DNA of 61,143 nucleotides from Bacillota bacterium (GTDB lineage: Bacteria; Bacillota; Clostridia; Lachnospirales; Lachnospiraceae), in the NCBI GenBank assembly GCA_023393095.1, contig JAEWMT010000097.1, positions 1 to 61,143 of the forward strand, given 5' to 3'. The notes under the pieces are model-generated. The model worked only from the letters and a program-made list of their open reading frames with translations, did not search any database and was not told where the DNA came from. Numbering within the stretch: the stretch's first letter is position 1; each line of letters starts with the position of its first letter. Of this stretch, positions 25,631 to 33,512 are shown one piece after another. The position numbers were made by a program, and so were the translations under genes.

Positions 25631-26296
25631 ATGCCCAAAGTCAGTGAAGATTATTTGAACAGTAAAAGGGAATCTATTATAGAAGCAGCTCTATCTCTCT
25701 GTAAAACTATGCCCCTGTATCAGATCACTATGAGGGATATTATAAAGAGGATCGGAAGCAGCCAAGGAGGGATCTATCGTTATTTCCCGGATATTGATGC
25801 CATATTGGTTGAAGTTTATAACAGGTGTAATCCCAATGCAGATTACCGTAATAATATTGATAACATCATAGAAAACAGTAAATCTCATAAGGAGGCCGTC
25901 GAAGAACTCTTCTCGTTCTCAAACAGATATTTGCTTGAGAATTTGAATACCGTGGGTAAATTCATATACGAACTTGGAGTATTGATGTCAACTCAACCAG
26001 TCCGTGGAAGGAAAATTCAATCAAAAATTAAGGATGGGCAAAACGGGCAATATTTTATTCAAAAATTATATCAAGTTATTCGGGAAGGCATTTCTGAGGG
26101 GGAATTTCATCCGGTTATACAGGAAAATGATATTTTAAGTTTTATTTCCATTGCAATAGACGGTATTATATTTGATGGATCCCTTCTTTTATGTTACAAA
26201 GTACCCCAGATTGGAGAAGTTCCATTTGATATTACAAAGTTAATAGAGACACTAAAAACCGCTGTTATGTTGATGCTAAACGTTAATAATTCGTAA
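25631..26296 (+). CDS. TetR-family regulator
   Basis: A 221-aa repressor. HTH at about residues 10-55: ESIIEAALSLCKTMPLYQITMRDIIKRIGSSQGGIYRYF (quoted as positions, key residues GGIYRYF). The C-terminal ligand domain is of the usual size. It heads a two-gene unit with the efflux protein 16 nt downstream. The paired operators indicate self-control. Confidence 0.9.
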   Translation: MPKVSEDYLNSKRESIIEAALSLCKTMPLYQITMRDIIKRIGSSQGGIYRYFPDIDAILVEVYNRCNPNADYRNNIDNIIENSKSHKEAVEELFSFSNRYLLENLNTVGKFIYELGVLMSTQPVRGRKIQSKIKDGQNGQYFIQKLYQVIREGISEGEFHPVIQENDILSFISIAIDGIIFDGSLLLCYKVPQIGEVPFDITKLIETLKTAVMLMLNVNNS

Positions 26297-26312
26297 GGAG
26301 GAACAGATAAAA

Positions 26313-27572
26313 ATGTTCCAGAAAGAGGGGAAAATGAGTAAAAGCATGAAAGAAAAATTATGGACGAAAGGCTTTGCGCTTATATGGCAGGGTCAACTGG
26401 TTTCCACACTGGGGGATGCCGCTTACAGTATTGCATTGGGATTTTGGGTTCTACAGGCGACCGGATCCACAGCCCTAATGGGAACTCTTATGGCATCTTC
26501 TGCACTATCCGGTATTTTAATTTCTCCCTTTGCCGGTGTTTGGATTGAAAGACTTAATCGAAAAGCTTTATTAATTATCATGGATATAATTCGAGGAATC
26601 AGTATGCTTTTGATAGCAGTCGCAGCCTTTACAAATCATCTATCCGTTTGGATGGTATTTGTGGCAGGTATCATTTTAAGTGTTTGCGGAGCCGTATTTC
26701 GCCCCGGTGTGAATTCCTCCATACCGGATTTAGTTCCGGTTGAAAGACTGACAAATGCTAATTCAAGCTTATCAATTGCTTCAACGGGCTCCAATATGCT
26801 TGGTAATATTGCGGGAGGTTATCTATTTCAATTACTCGGCGCCCCACTTTTATTTTTGTTTAACGGATTGTCCTATTTCTTTTCGGGAAGCTCTTTGGCT
26901 TTTGTAAAACTTTCAAAGAACAAAGAGGTAACCAAAAAAGATTTTTTCAAAGATATGAAGGAAGGTTTTATCTTTATGTGGAAGCAAAAGGGACTCCGCT
27001 ATCTTCTTATGATAACGGCTTTTATTAATTTCTTTGCTTATGTAGCCATTGTTCTATTTCTTCCATTTTTTCAGAGAAATTCTTATCTCGGAGCCGGTAG
27101 ATATGGAGTCGCTATGGCATGCTTTATGGGTGGAGCTATGATTGGTTTTGTAGTATTTTCAATTGTCACAATACCTCCTAAAAAGAGACTTTCCTTCTTT
27201 ATCATCTCAAATATTATTAGCAACATTAGCCTCTCGATTGCTGTGATTCAGCATAACTTCGGCATAATGATCGCGTTCCTTCTTCTTGGGGGAATATTTA
27301 ACTCGATCATTAATGTGCTATTATTATCGACAGTTCAGGCTACAACTCCGGCTGATATGCGTGGGAAAGTAATGGCATTTTTGAGTATGTCAACACAAAG
27401 TCTAACACCATTTGCTATGGCCTTTGGTGGTGTACTTGCATCATTTTTCCCTATTAAAAGCATCATCTCTATTAGCTTTTTATTGATCGTAATTATCGTG
27501 ACACCATTCGCATTCGTTAAATCTTTTGTTCAATATATCAGTTATACTGAAAATAAGGTAGTTAGTGAATAA
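26313..27572 (+). CDS. MFS efflux transporter (MefA/EntS type)
   Basis: A 419-aa major-facilitator protein with 12 predicted helices. The N-terminus LIWQGQLVSTLGDAAYSIALGFW and motif GVWIERLNRKALLIIMD are typical of macrolide or siderophore exporters. The TetR gene directly upstream suggests drug or metabolite efflux. Start could also be the ATG eight codons in; GGAGG fits the first. Confidence 0.88.
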   Translation: MFQKEGKMSKSMKEKLWTKGFALIWQGQLVSTLGDAAYSIALGFWVLQATGSTALMGTLMASSALSGILISPFAGVWIERLNRKALLIIMDIIRGISMLLIAVAAFTNHLSVWMVFVAGIILSVCGAVFRPGVNSSIPDLVPVERLTNANSSLSIASTGSNMLGNIAGGYLFQLLGAPLLFLFNGLSYFFSGSSLAFVKLSKNKEVTKKDFFKDMKEGFIFMWKQKGLRYLLMITAFINFFAYVAIVLFLPFFQRNSYLGAGRYGVAMACFMGGAMIGFVVFSIVTIPPKKRLSFFIISNIISNISLSIAVIQHNFGIMIAFLLLGGIFNSIINVLLLSTVQATTPADMRGKVMAFLSMSTQSLTPFAMAFGGVLASFFPIKSIISISFLLIVIIVTPFAFVKSFVQYISYTENKVVSE

Positions 27573-27595
27573 TGACTACCTTACATCAGTGTTTT

Positions 27596-27641
27596 TATTA
27601 TATAACAATAATTTTATTAAATTATTGTTATATAATAAAAC
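27596..27641 (+). terminator. AT-rich terminator of tetR-MFS
   Basis: ttattatataacaataa pairs with ttattgttatataataa around a tttat loop. A smaller hairpin, aaggtagt/actacctt, lies just ahead at 27555-27582. Confidence 0.65.
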
Positions 27642-27693
27642 TGATCTGCAGCTTGATCAAGGATTTATTATTCAAATAGTGAATTACAATACC

Positions 27694-28167
27694 TTATTTA
27701 TAAATCTCTGAAATTATAATCTCGTAAAGTGCATCAGGTGCATCATTTTTCCCTGAGTAAGAAATTACTGTTCCATCCTCAAATTCCATACCTAAATTCC
27801 AACGAGCATCCCCTTCCTCATTATCTACCTCAACTTCATACTTATAATTCCATTTATCAATCCTAGCCTCTTTAAGGGATTTAATAATGTTTTCCTTACG
27901 TTCTTTCGATAATTCTTCTTTTTCAGCATTTCTACTTATATCTTTATAAATAGGCCAAGACCCATGTGCAAAAAGAAGAATGTCTTTCTTAAAATCAATA
28001 AAACATGACGCCCCACCATCACCTTCTGTCCTTAAAAAAGCTAAATACTTTAATTTATCAAAGGAGGGGTATTCCCCTTTAAACTTCTTCGCCTGCACAA
28101 GGTAGGAATAATCTAGTATAAAAGGTTTTATCTGTACCTTTTCTTCCTCATCCAACCCTTTCTGCAT
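27694..28167 (-). CDS. Uncharacterised protein, possibly 5'-truncated
   Basis: A 157-aa polar protein, acidic, with no recognised domain; ALYEIIISEIYK ends it. The frame continues in coding style upstream of the ATG for 30 codons (VSEEALRDSGDSKKLIIESF) to an amber codon at 28258-28260, and beyond it in the same frame to an ATG at 28332, 3 nt past the upstream gene. No ribosome site precedes the internal ATG. A nonsense mutation (TGG to TAG) or a shift in the original is plausible. Confidence 0.45.
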   Translation of the reverse strand: MQKGLDEEEKVQIKPFILDYSYLVQAKKFKGEYPSFDKLKYLAFLRTEGDGGASCFIDFKKDILLFAHGSWPIYKDISRNAEKEELSKERKENIIKSLKEARIDKWNYKYEVEVDNEEGDARWNLGMEFEDGTVISYSGKNDAPDALYEIIISEIYK

Positions 28168-28335
28168 TTTCTTAAAACTTTCAATAATTAATTTTTTTGA
28201 ATCACCGGAATCCCTTAATGCCTCTTCTGATACTTCAAAATGAGAAAGAATTATAAACTATCCAGTGCCACATCCATTATCGGAAGCAGTTGGAAAGTAA
28301 ATCTCGTTAATAGAGGCATCCTTTCCTGTCATATA

Positions 28336-28887
28336 CTATTGATAATGATCTTTCAAATAATAATATCCCTTATGTTTTCTATTAAAAAAGTCAACCCAGG
28401 ATATCTCAATTCTATAGTCGCCGAAAAAATCGTAAATTTTATCGTCTGTTATTCTATTCAAATAAACATCAATACTCTCAATTGTATGATAGGCATTATC
28501 GGTAGCATAATAACTTCCTAATTCCTTGAATTTTTCAACTGCTTTATTAACAGATATTTTATACTCCAAATATTTGTCAAGTGACTCTCTGTAAATATTA
28601 ATATTTCTAACAAATATAAAAGGTTTTTTTATCTGTAAATCTATAGAGAATAATCTGCAATTATCTCGTGTTTTCTTTTCTATCGGGATATCATCATTGT
28701 TTTCATAAAACATTTTAAAATCTTTCTCTGTCACTGCCTTGATATCAGATTTTAAATAAACCTTAGGCGATGTGTATACTGCAAAATAGAAAATAAGAAA
28801 AATACTTATTAAAACTATGAATAGGTTTTGCTTTTTCTTCTTACTTTTTGAAATACTTTTCAAATATTCAAAGACATCTAGCCTCAT
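28336..28887 (-). CDS. Membrane-anchored protein, unknown
   Basis: A 183-aa protein with a Lys-rich N-terminus (KSKKKKQN) and one membrane segment (about 25-45), then a mostly polar, presumably exported domain with many Tyr/Asp and no known motif. The ATG at 28923 is not preceded by a site; AAAGGGATGG precedes the ATG at 28887. Probably expressed with the damaged gene downstream. Confidence 0.55.
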   Translation of the reverse strand: MRLDVFEYLKSISKSKKKKQNLFIVLISIFLIFYFAVYTSPKVYLKSDIKAVTEKDFKMFYENNDDIPIEKKTRDNCRLFSIDLQIKKPFIFVRNINIYRESLDKYLEYKISVNKAVEKFKELGSYYATDNAYHTIESIDVYLNRITDDKIYDFFGDYRIEISWVDFFNRKHKGYYYLKDHYQ

Positions 28888-29203
28888 AAGTGATATACCA
28901 TCCCTTTCCATATTAATATGCAAAAAGAAATACGTTCTAAATTCTAATATATTAATTATATACTAAACAAGCCAAATTTTCACCATTTTATTCCTTTTTT
29001 ATTCTTATCGTTTAATTTTTACATTTTTAACAATTTAATATTTATTTTATCCTACGTACATTTAACAGTTCATTTATCCTGACAGAAATGATATTAATAA
29101 TACAAGCATTTCAAAAGAATATCTTTTATCTCCATTTATAGTTACAAATAATAAAAAGATAAAATAGGCATAACTCCTCATATAATCTATTAGGGTGATG
29201 TTA

Positions 29204-29689
29204 ATGCTTGGACGAATTAAGATAACTAAGAATAAAATGATACGATGCCAGCTTTTTTTACTTACTTCTCTATTTGTTTGTCTTTGCTTTAAATGGTGTA
29301 TTACTCAGGATCAAGTGATAGAATTAGCTCAATCACAATTATTCGAAAAACAATGTAATTGTGAGCGATTATTAGTAAATACTTACTTATTAAGAATAGA
29401 ACAAATATCCGAAAAATTTTATAAAGAATATTATACGATAAACCCAACGGTAGATTCAAATTCGGTCACAGTAAAAGAATTTATATCGGATCCTACCCAC
29501 AGTTATGTAACTTTTACAACCAAACCTTTTATCGGGCCGCATGATACGATTGGGATAGATGAAATCACATTTTCCGCTGATTATATTGGAACTGTACAAT
29601 TAGAAACCTTTAAACATATCATTAGCTACTCTTTACCGGATAACCTAAAAGATCTTGAAAAGAAAAGGATACCAGGTAAATACAAGTGA
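29204..29689 (+). CDS. DUF3888-like secreted protein
   Basis: A 161-aa protein with an N-terminal hydrophobic helix (about 14-32) and a C-terminal PFIGPHDTIGIDEITFSADYIG resembling DUF3888, the segment about 110-130. Role unknown; probably exposed at the cell surface. Frame starts at GTG 29195 and ATG 29198 are too close to the AGGGTG site; the ATG at 29204 is better spaced. Confidence 0.6.
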   Translation: MLGRIKITKNKMIRCQLFLLTSLFVCLCFKWCITQDQVIELAQSQLFEKQCNCERLLVNTYLLRIEQISEKFYKEYYTINPTVDSNSVTVKEFISDPTHSYVTFTTKPFIGPHDTIGIDEITFSADYIGTVQLETFKHIISYSLPDNLKDLEKKRIPGKYK

Positions 29690-29789
29690 TTACGCTATGT
29701 ATTAAGCAGCCATCATCAATCGTTTTGTCTCAGCTGAATATACATTTAAATTTATTTTTATAAATTGTTTTGTCTTTATTAAATGATTT

Positions 29790-29873
29790 GTTTAACAGAA
29801 TAATTAACAGAATGTTTAACAAAATGTTTAACAAAATGTTTAAAAGAATCCTTAACAAATTCCTTAAAAGAAT
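29790..29873 (+). repeat. Tandem array of seven 12-bp units
   Basis: Units read gtttaacagaat, aattaacagaat, gtttaacaaaat twice, gtttaaaagaat, ccttaacaaatt, ccttaaaagaat. The array ends 35 nt before repeat family 2 copy 1. The reading frame through it lacks a start and ribosome site, so it is treated as non-coding. Confidence 0.75.
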
Positions 29874-29908
29874 CTCACCTGTCTATCTTGATAACCTTTC
29901 AAAACACA

Positions 29909-30165
29909 GGTACATTAATAATAGCAAGAGATTTTATTGATTTTTATAACTTTCACCGGTAATACTTAGCTTCCAATCTGGAGCGATTCAGTCTGGAAAA
30001 TGTCCATGGATGGACATTTTAGGAGTGTGCGGCACGGATGCCGCTACACTCCGACAGACTTCTTCAAGCTCCAGATAGGAAGTTTAGTATTACCTGAAAG
30101 TTATAACCAAAAGTAAAATCGCTTGCTATTGTTAATGTACCGTCCCTAGAATGAACACTTAGAAC
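29909..30165. mobile_element. MITE-like palindromic element, family 2 copy 1
   Basis: Outer arms ggtacattaa / ttaatgtacc, then a second arm around taatacttagcttcc / ggaag, then agtctg/cagact enclosing two hairpins (aaaatgtcca/tggacatttt and ggagtgtgcggc/gccgctacactcc). Palindrome ends at 30141; the shared tail ccctagaatgaacactta extends to about 30165. The core is almost identical to that at 42483. No transposase is present in either copy. Confidence 0.7.
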
Positions 30166-30194
30166 TTTATTCAAACACAATTGCTAAAGTAGCT

Positions 30195-30222
30195 TTTCTA
30201 GAATGAACACTTTAAACTTTAA
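30195..30222 (+). repeat. Second tail copy of repeat family 2
   Basis: tctagaatgaacactttaaa repeats the tail at 30147, 51 nt earlier. Confidence 0.45.
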
Positions 30223-30241
30223 TTCAATATTTTAAAAACTT

Positions 30242-30553
30242 TTAATCTAGATGAAACACATTAATCAAATCGGAACTAACCGGACTATTGTCTGGATTCG
30301 TCTCCATTATATCTGCCATGAATTCCCACCATTTTTGATTAATCTCAGTAGTTGCACCTTTTTTCCATAACTCCTCATCCTCAATCTCAATATATCCAAA
30401 TAAGGTATGGGTATCAGGATCAAGAAAGATGGTATAGTTCTTACCACCATGCTGATGAATCATATCCTTCATCTCCGGCCATAATTCATTATGACGTCTG
30501 ATATATTCTTCTTCACATTCTTTGAATAATTTCATTTTAAAGCCTTTTATCAT
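30242..30553 (-). CDS. rhaM: L-rhamnose mutarotase
   Basis: A 103-aa protein matching the family length (about 104 aa). RRHNELWPEM carries the catalytic His21, and GKNYTIFLDPDTHTLFGYIEIE and EKWW-like NQKWWEFMADIM complete the family pattern. It interconverts alpha and beta L-rhamnose. The ATG at 30553 has AAGGGAGA; the frame start at 30604 is unsupported. Last gene of the sugar cluster; it is the strongest clue to rhamnose. Confidence 0.9.
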   Translation of the reverse strand: MIKGFKMKLFKECEEEYIRRHNELWPEMKDMIHQHGGKNYTIFLDPDTHTLFGYIEIEDEELWKKGATTEINQKWWEFMADIMETNPDNSPVSSDLINVFHLD

Positions 30554-30618
30554 ATAGAATCTCCCTTCTGCCAAAACACAATGAAACTGAGCGTTGACAT
30601 TCATTTATCATGTATTAA

Positions 30619-31425
30619 TTAAAGATTACGAAGCCAGGAACCTGCCATTGATATCCAGTTCTGGCATTCCGGATAAATTGTATGAAACATTTTATGCTCT
30701 GTTTCTTCATTTGCAAGTGCAAGGCCATGATCACCACGCGGATAAATATGAAGTTCTACCGGAATGTTATTCTTTCTCATCGCCATTGCAAATAAAAGTG
30801 AATTTTCAACCGGTACAACTTGATCCGCATAGGTATGCCAGATAAATGCCGGAGGAGTGAATTTTGATACCTTATTTTCAAGTGATACTTCCTCTCTAAG
30901 CTTCAAATACTTATCCTGAAGAAGTGCTTCAAAGGAATCTCTGTGTGCAAAATCACCTGAATTAATCACTGGATATGAAAGTATCATTCCATTTGGACGA
31001 TATTTATCCTTCGATATAGGAAGCATTTCTTCCAAAAAACCTTCCTGCCAAAGGGTACCTAAGCTTGCAGCTAGATGTCCACCTGCAGAAAAACCGGCAA
31101 CTATAATTTTATTAGTGCAGACGTTCCATTCTTTTGCATGCTCTCTGATATAAGCTACTGTATAAGCAAGCTGCATTAAAGCTGTCGGAAATGCAGCCGG
31201 ATATACACTATATCTTAATATGCAGGCATGAAATCCCATTGCATTCATTTGGATTGCTATCGGTTCTGCCTCCCGGTCAGAAAGGAATCGGTATCCCCCA
31301 CCGGGACATATGATAACCATAGGTCTAACCCTATTTTCATCAATTTCCTTCGAATTATCCAAAATATAAGTAATAATAGATGCCTGATTCTCATTTATAT
31401 TTATCTCAATCTCTTTATTTATCAT
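30619..31425 (-). CDS. Alpha/beta-hydrolase, esterase (BD-FAE / acetyl esterase type)
   Basis: A 268-aa hydrolase. Oxyanion motif PGGGYRFLS (residues 41-49), nucleophile elbow GFSAGGH (Ser113), Asp in HTYADQVVPV (about 209) and catalytic His in GDHGLALA (about 240). No signal peptide, so it acts inside the cell. In a rhamnose cluster it may remove O-acetyl groups from imported oligosaccharides (inference). Confidence 0.88.
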   Translation of the reverse strand: MINKEIEININENQASIITYILDNSKEIDENRVRPMVIICPGGGYRFLSDREAEPIAIQMNAMGFHACILRYSVYPAAFPTALMQLAYTVAYIREHAKEWNVCTNKIIVAGFSAGGHLAASLGTLWQEGFLEEMLPISKDKYRPNGMILSYPVINSGDFAHRDSFEALLQDKYLKLREEVSLENKVSKFTPPAFIWHTYADQVVPVENSLLFAMAMRKNNIPVELHIYPRGDHGLALANEETEHKMFHTIYPECQNWISMAGSWLRNL

Positions 31426-31505
31426 AGTTGGTCTCCATTCTTACTATAGTCTGCAATGAGAGGCTGCAGGTCTAGACGCAAAGTTTTCAATAATTTCGGT
31501 ATGAT

Positions 31506-32699
31506 TTATGATAAATCAGCTCCGCACTGCTTCATTACTTCCTGCAATCTTGAAATATAATATTTATAATTTTCTAATGAAGTTCCCGGAGTAACCTGGT
31601 GATCCGAACCCGGAATATAACCGCCCCCGCGAATTACTGGTAAAATACGTTCAAATTCTTTATCAATCGCGTCCTTACCTTGCTCAATACACAATTTATT
31701 AAATCCGCCTATAAATTTCAAAGTCTTGAACTGTTGTCTGACCTTAACGATATCCATCCCGGCATTCACATCCATGGGCAAAAATCCATCGACTCCTGCT
31801 TCAATAAAATGTGGTATGATCTGTGTAAAATCACCATCCGTATCTACAAACACATTACGTACTCCCTTTTCTTTTAACATGGGAATAAGCTGTTTGTAAT
31901 AGTATCCGACAAATTCATCAAAGGTTTCTCCCGATATCATGGGGCCGTTCTTACCACTCAAATCCTCCATGAGATAAACTACATCCGGCTTTAATATATC
32001 AATTACTTTCATTAATTTTGTCTGATAAACATTAAGAATATATTGATTCATATCATGAATTAATTCCGGATAATCATAAAATGCATATAAGTGAGGCTCA
32101 ATTCCAAGAAGCTCTCGCGGAACCCAAAAGAAGCCTTCCAAATTAAGTCTTATAGAATAATCTCCTCTGTCATGTCCTTCCTTCAGCGGATGATATGTAT
32201 TATATATTTCATCATCAGAAAAGTAAAGCTCTAATTCCTTATCTGCATGCTTCTTCATGTCTTCCCAATCCTGCTCGCAATTAATGACATGCTTATACTC
32301 TACTTCAATATCAGTTTTTAGGTTCTGCTTCACCTGTCTACCGTAGATATCCTGTTTTATGACAAAATCATCATTTGTTTCAATGATCTTTTCATCAAAA
32401 CGTCTGAAAGGCAGTACAAAATGTATTCGTCTTACAGAATCAAATCCGAGATACTCTTCATATTTCATAACACCTTCGCCCCACTGAACCGGAAGGTACT
32501 TTTCGGTCTGATTATTCTTATTTCCTACTATATTATTGGTAATATCCTTTGCATTATCTGCAATTTCCTCGGGGAAACCCTCTGTCTTGAAGCGGTTTGT
32601 TGTCAAAACCCAAGGATAAAAGGTTTCCTCAATAGAACCTCTGTCTTCCGGTTTCATAAATCCCAAGGTTTTTAATTCACGTTCTCTATTTGTAATCAT
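31506..32699 (-). CDS. Uroporphyrinogen-decarboxylase-superfamily protein (UroD/MtaA type)
   Basis: A 397-aa protein with the UroD-like TIM-barrel pattern: GSIEETFYPW near the start, VVYLMEDLSGKNGPMISGETFDEFV (region about 240-265), RNVFVDTDGDF and DGFLPMDVNAG. True UroD takes part in heme synthesis, but this one sits in a sugar operon and lacks the HxC zinc-methyltransferase motif of MtaA. AAGGAG precedes the ATG at 32699; the ATG at 32759 would overlap the regulator gene. Reaction unknown. Confidence 0.75.
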   Translation of the reverse strand: MITNRERELKTLGFMKPEDRGSIEETFYPWVLTTNRFKTEGFPEEIADNAKDITNNIVGNKNNQTEKYLPVQWGEGVMKYEEYLGFDSVRRIHFVLPFRRFDEKIIETNDDFVIKQDIYGRQVKQNLKTDIEVEYKHVINCEQDWEDMKKHADKELELYFSDDEIYNTYHPLKEGHDRGDYSIRLNLEGFFWVPRELLGIEPHLYAFYDYPELIHDMNQYILNVYQTKLMKVIDILKPDVVYLMEDLSGKNGPMISGETFDEFVGYYYKQLIPMLKEKGVRNVFVDTDGDFTQIIPHFIEAGVDGFLPMDVNAGMDIVKVRQQFKTLKFIGGFNKLCIEQGKDAIDKEFERILPVIRGGGYIPGSDHQVTPGTSLENYKYYISRLQEVMKQCGADLS

Positions 32700-32727
32700 A
32701 CGAAATTTCTCCTTCATATAGTCATTA

Positions 32728-33495
32728 TTAAAGTTCACACTGTTTAAAACGATACTCACTTGGAGTACAGCCTACGATATTTTTAAACACTTTACTAAAA
32801 TAAAATTGATCCGAAAATCCTATGCTCATTGCAATATCACCAATTAGATAATCGTAACGATATTGTAAAAGGTGCTTTGCTTCGTTTATTTTCAAGTTAA
32901 TTACAAATTCATTATAAGTACTATCTTTATATTTTTTAAATATCTTACTTAAATATGGCTGACTGATGGAAAAATACCTGCAAATAAATGCGATACTTGT
33001 ATCACTACTTAAGTTATCTTTTATATATATTTCTATCTCTTCTACCAGTTTCTCGCCACTTGTCTTTGTTACTTCCATGTCTGCTTTTGGTTTGAATTTG
33101 GGTTTTAAGCTTTCTCTTGCATCTAAAGTTATCTTAATTTTATTAAATAATTCTTCAATTTTATTCGGTTCTACTGGTTTCAGCAAATAATCAAACGCAT
33201 CATAGACAAAGGAATCGTGTACATAGTTAAAATCAGAATAACCGCTGATTGCAACACAAACTGAAGTATTATTCGGAGTCTGTGTTATATAATGTATTAA
33301 GCTTGTTCCTTCTTCTTCCGGCATTTTGATATCTGTTAAAATAACATCCGGTTTCAATTCATTATAGATGGTCTTAGCCTTCTTAACACTATAAGCTTCA
33401 CCGATTACTTCAAAATTAACAGTACGATTTATAATTGCTCTCTTAACCATTTTAATTATTGCTGGCTCGTCATCCACCAGTAAAACTGTATACAT
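32728..33495 (-). CDS. YesN-type response regulator (AraC output)
   Basis: A 255-aa regulator. Receiver domain 1-120 with acidic Asp8-Asp9 and phosphorylation site Asp55 (LTDIKMP), then a linker and an AraC HTH (about 150-255), with QPYLSKIFKK and FSDQFYFSKVFKNIVGCTPSEYR (region about 225-247). It pairs with the kinase just upstream; their genes overlap near 33513. Targets are probably the nearby transporter genes. Start 33495 uses GGGAGTG. Confidence 0.88.
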   Translation of the reverse strand: MYTVLLVDDEPAIIKMVKRAIINRTVNFEVIGEAYSVKKAKTIYNELKPDVILTDIKMPEEEGTSLIHYITQTPNNTSVCVAISGYSDFNYVHDSFVYDAFDYLLKPVEPNKIEELFNKIKITLDARESLKPKFKPKADMEVTKTSGEKLVEEIEIYIKDNLSSDTSIAFICRYFSISQPYLSKIFKKYKDSTYNEFVINLKINEAKHLLQYRYDYLIGDIAMSIGFSDQFYFSKVFKNIVGCTPSEYRFKQCEL

Positions 33496-33512
33496 GAAAT
33501 CACTCCCAATCA

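Noticed and set aside
28240..28521. 93-codon plus-strand frame opposite the damaged gene
   Set aside because: It is antisense to better-supported minus-strand coding sequence and has no ribosome site.
29790..29873. Possible CRISPR-like array
   Set aside because: Units are 12 bp without spacers, and no cas genes are present.
29770..29940. Frame through the 12-bp tandem array giving tetrapeptide repeats
   Set aside because: No ATG or ribosome site at the start, and the frame runs into the palindromic element; treated as non-coding.
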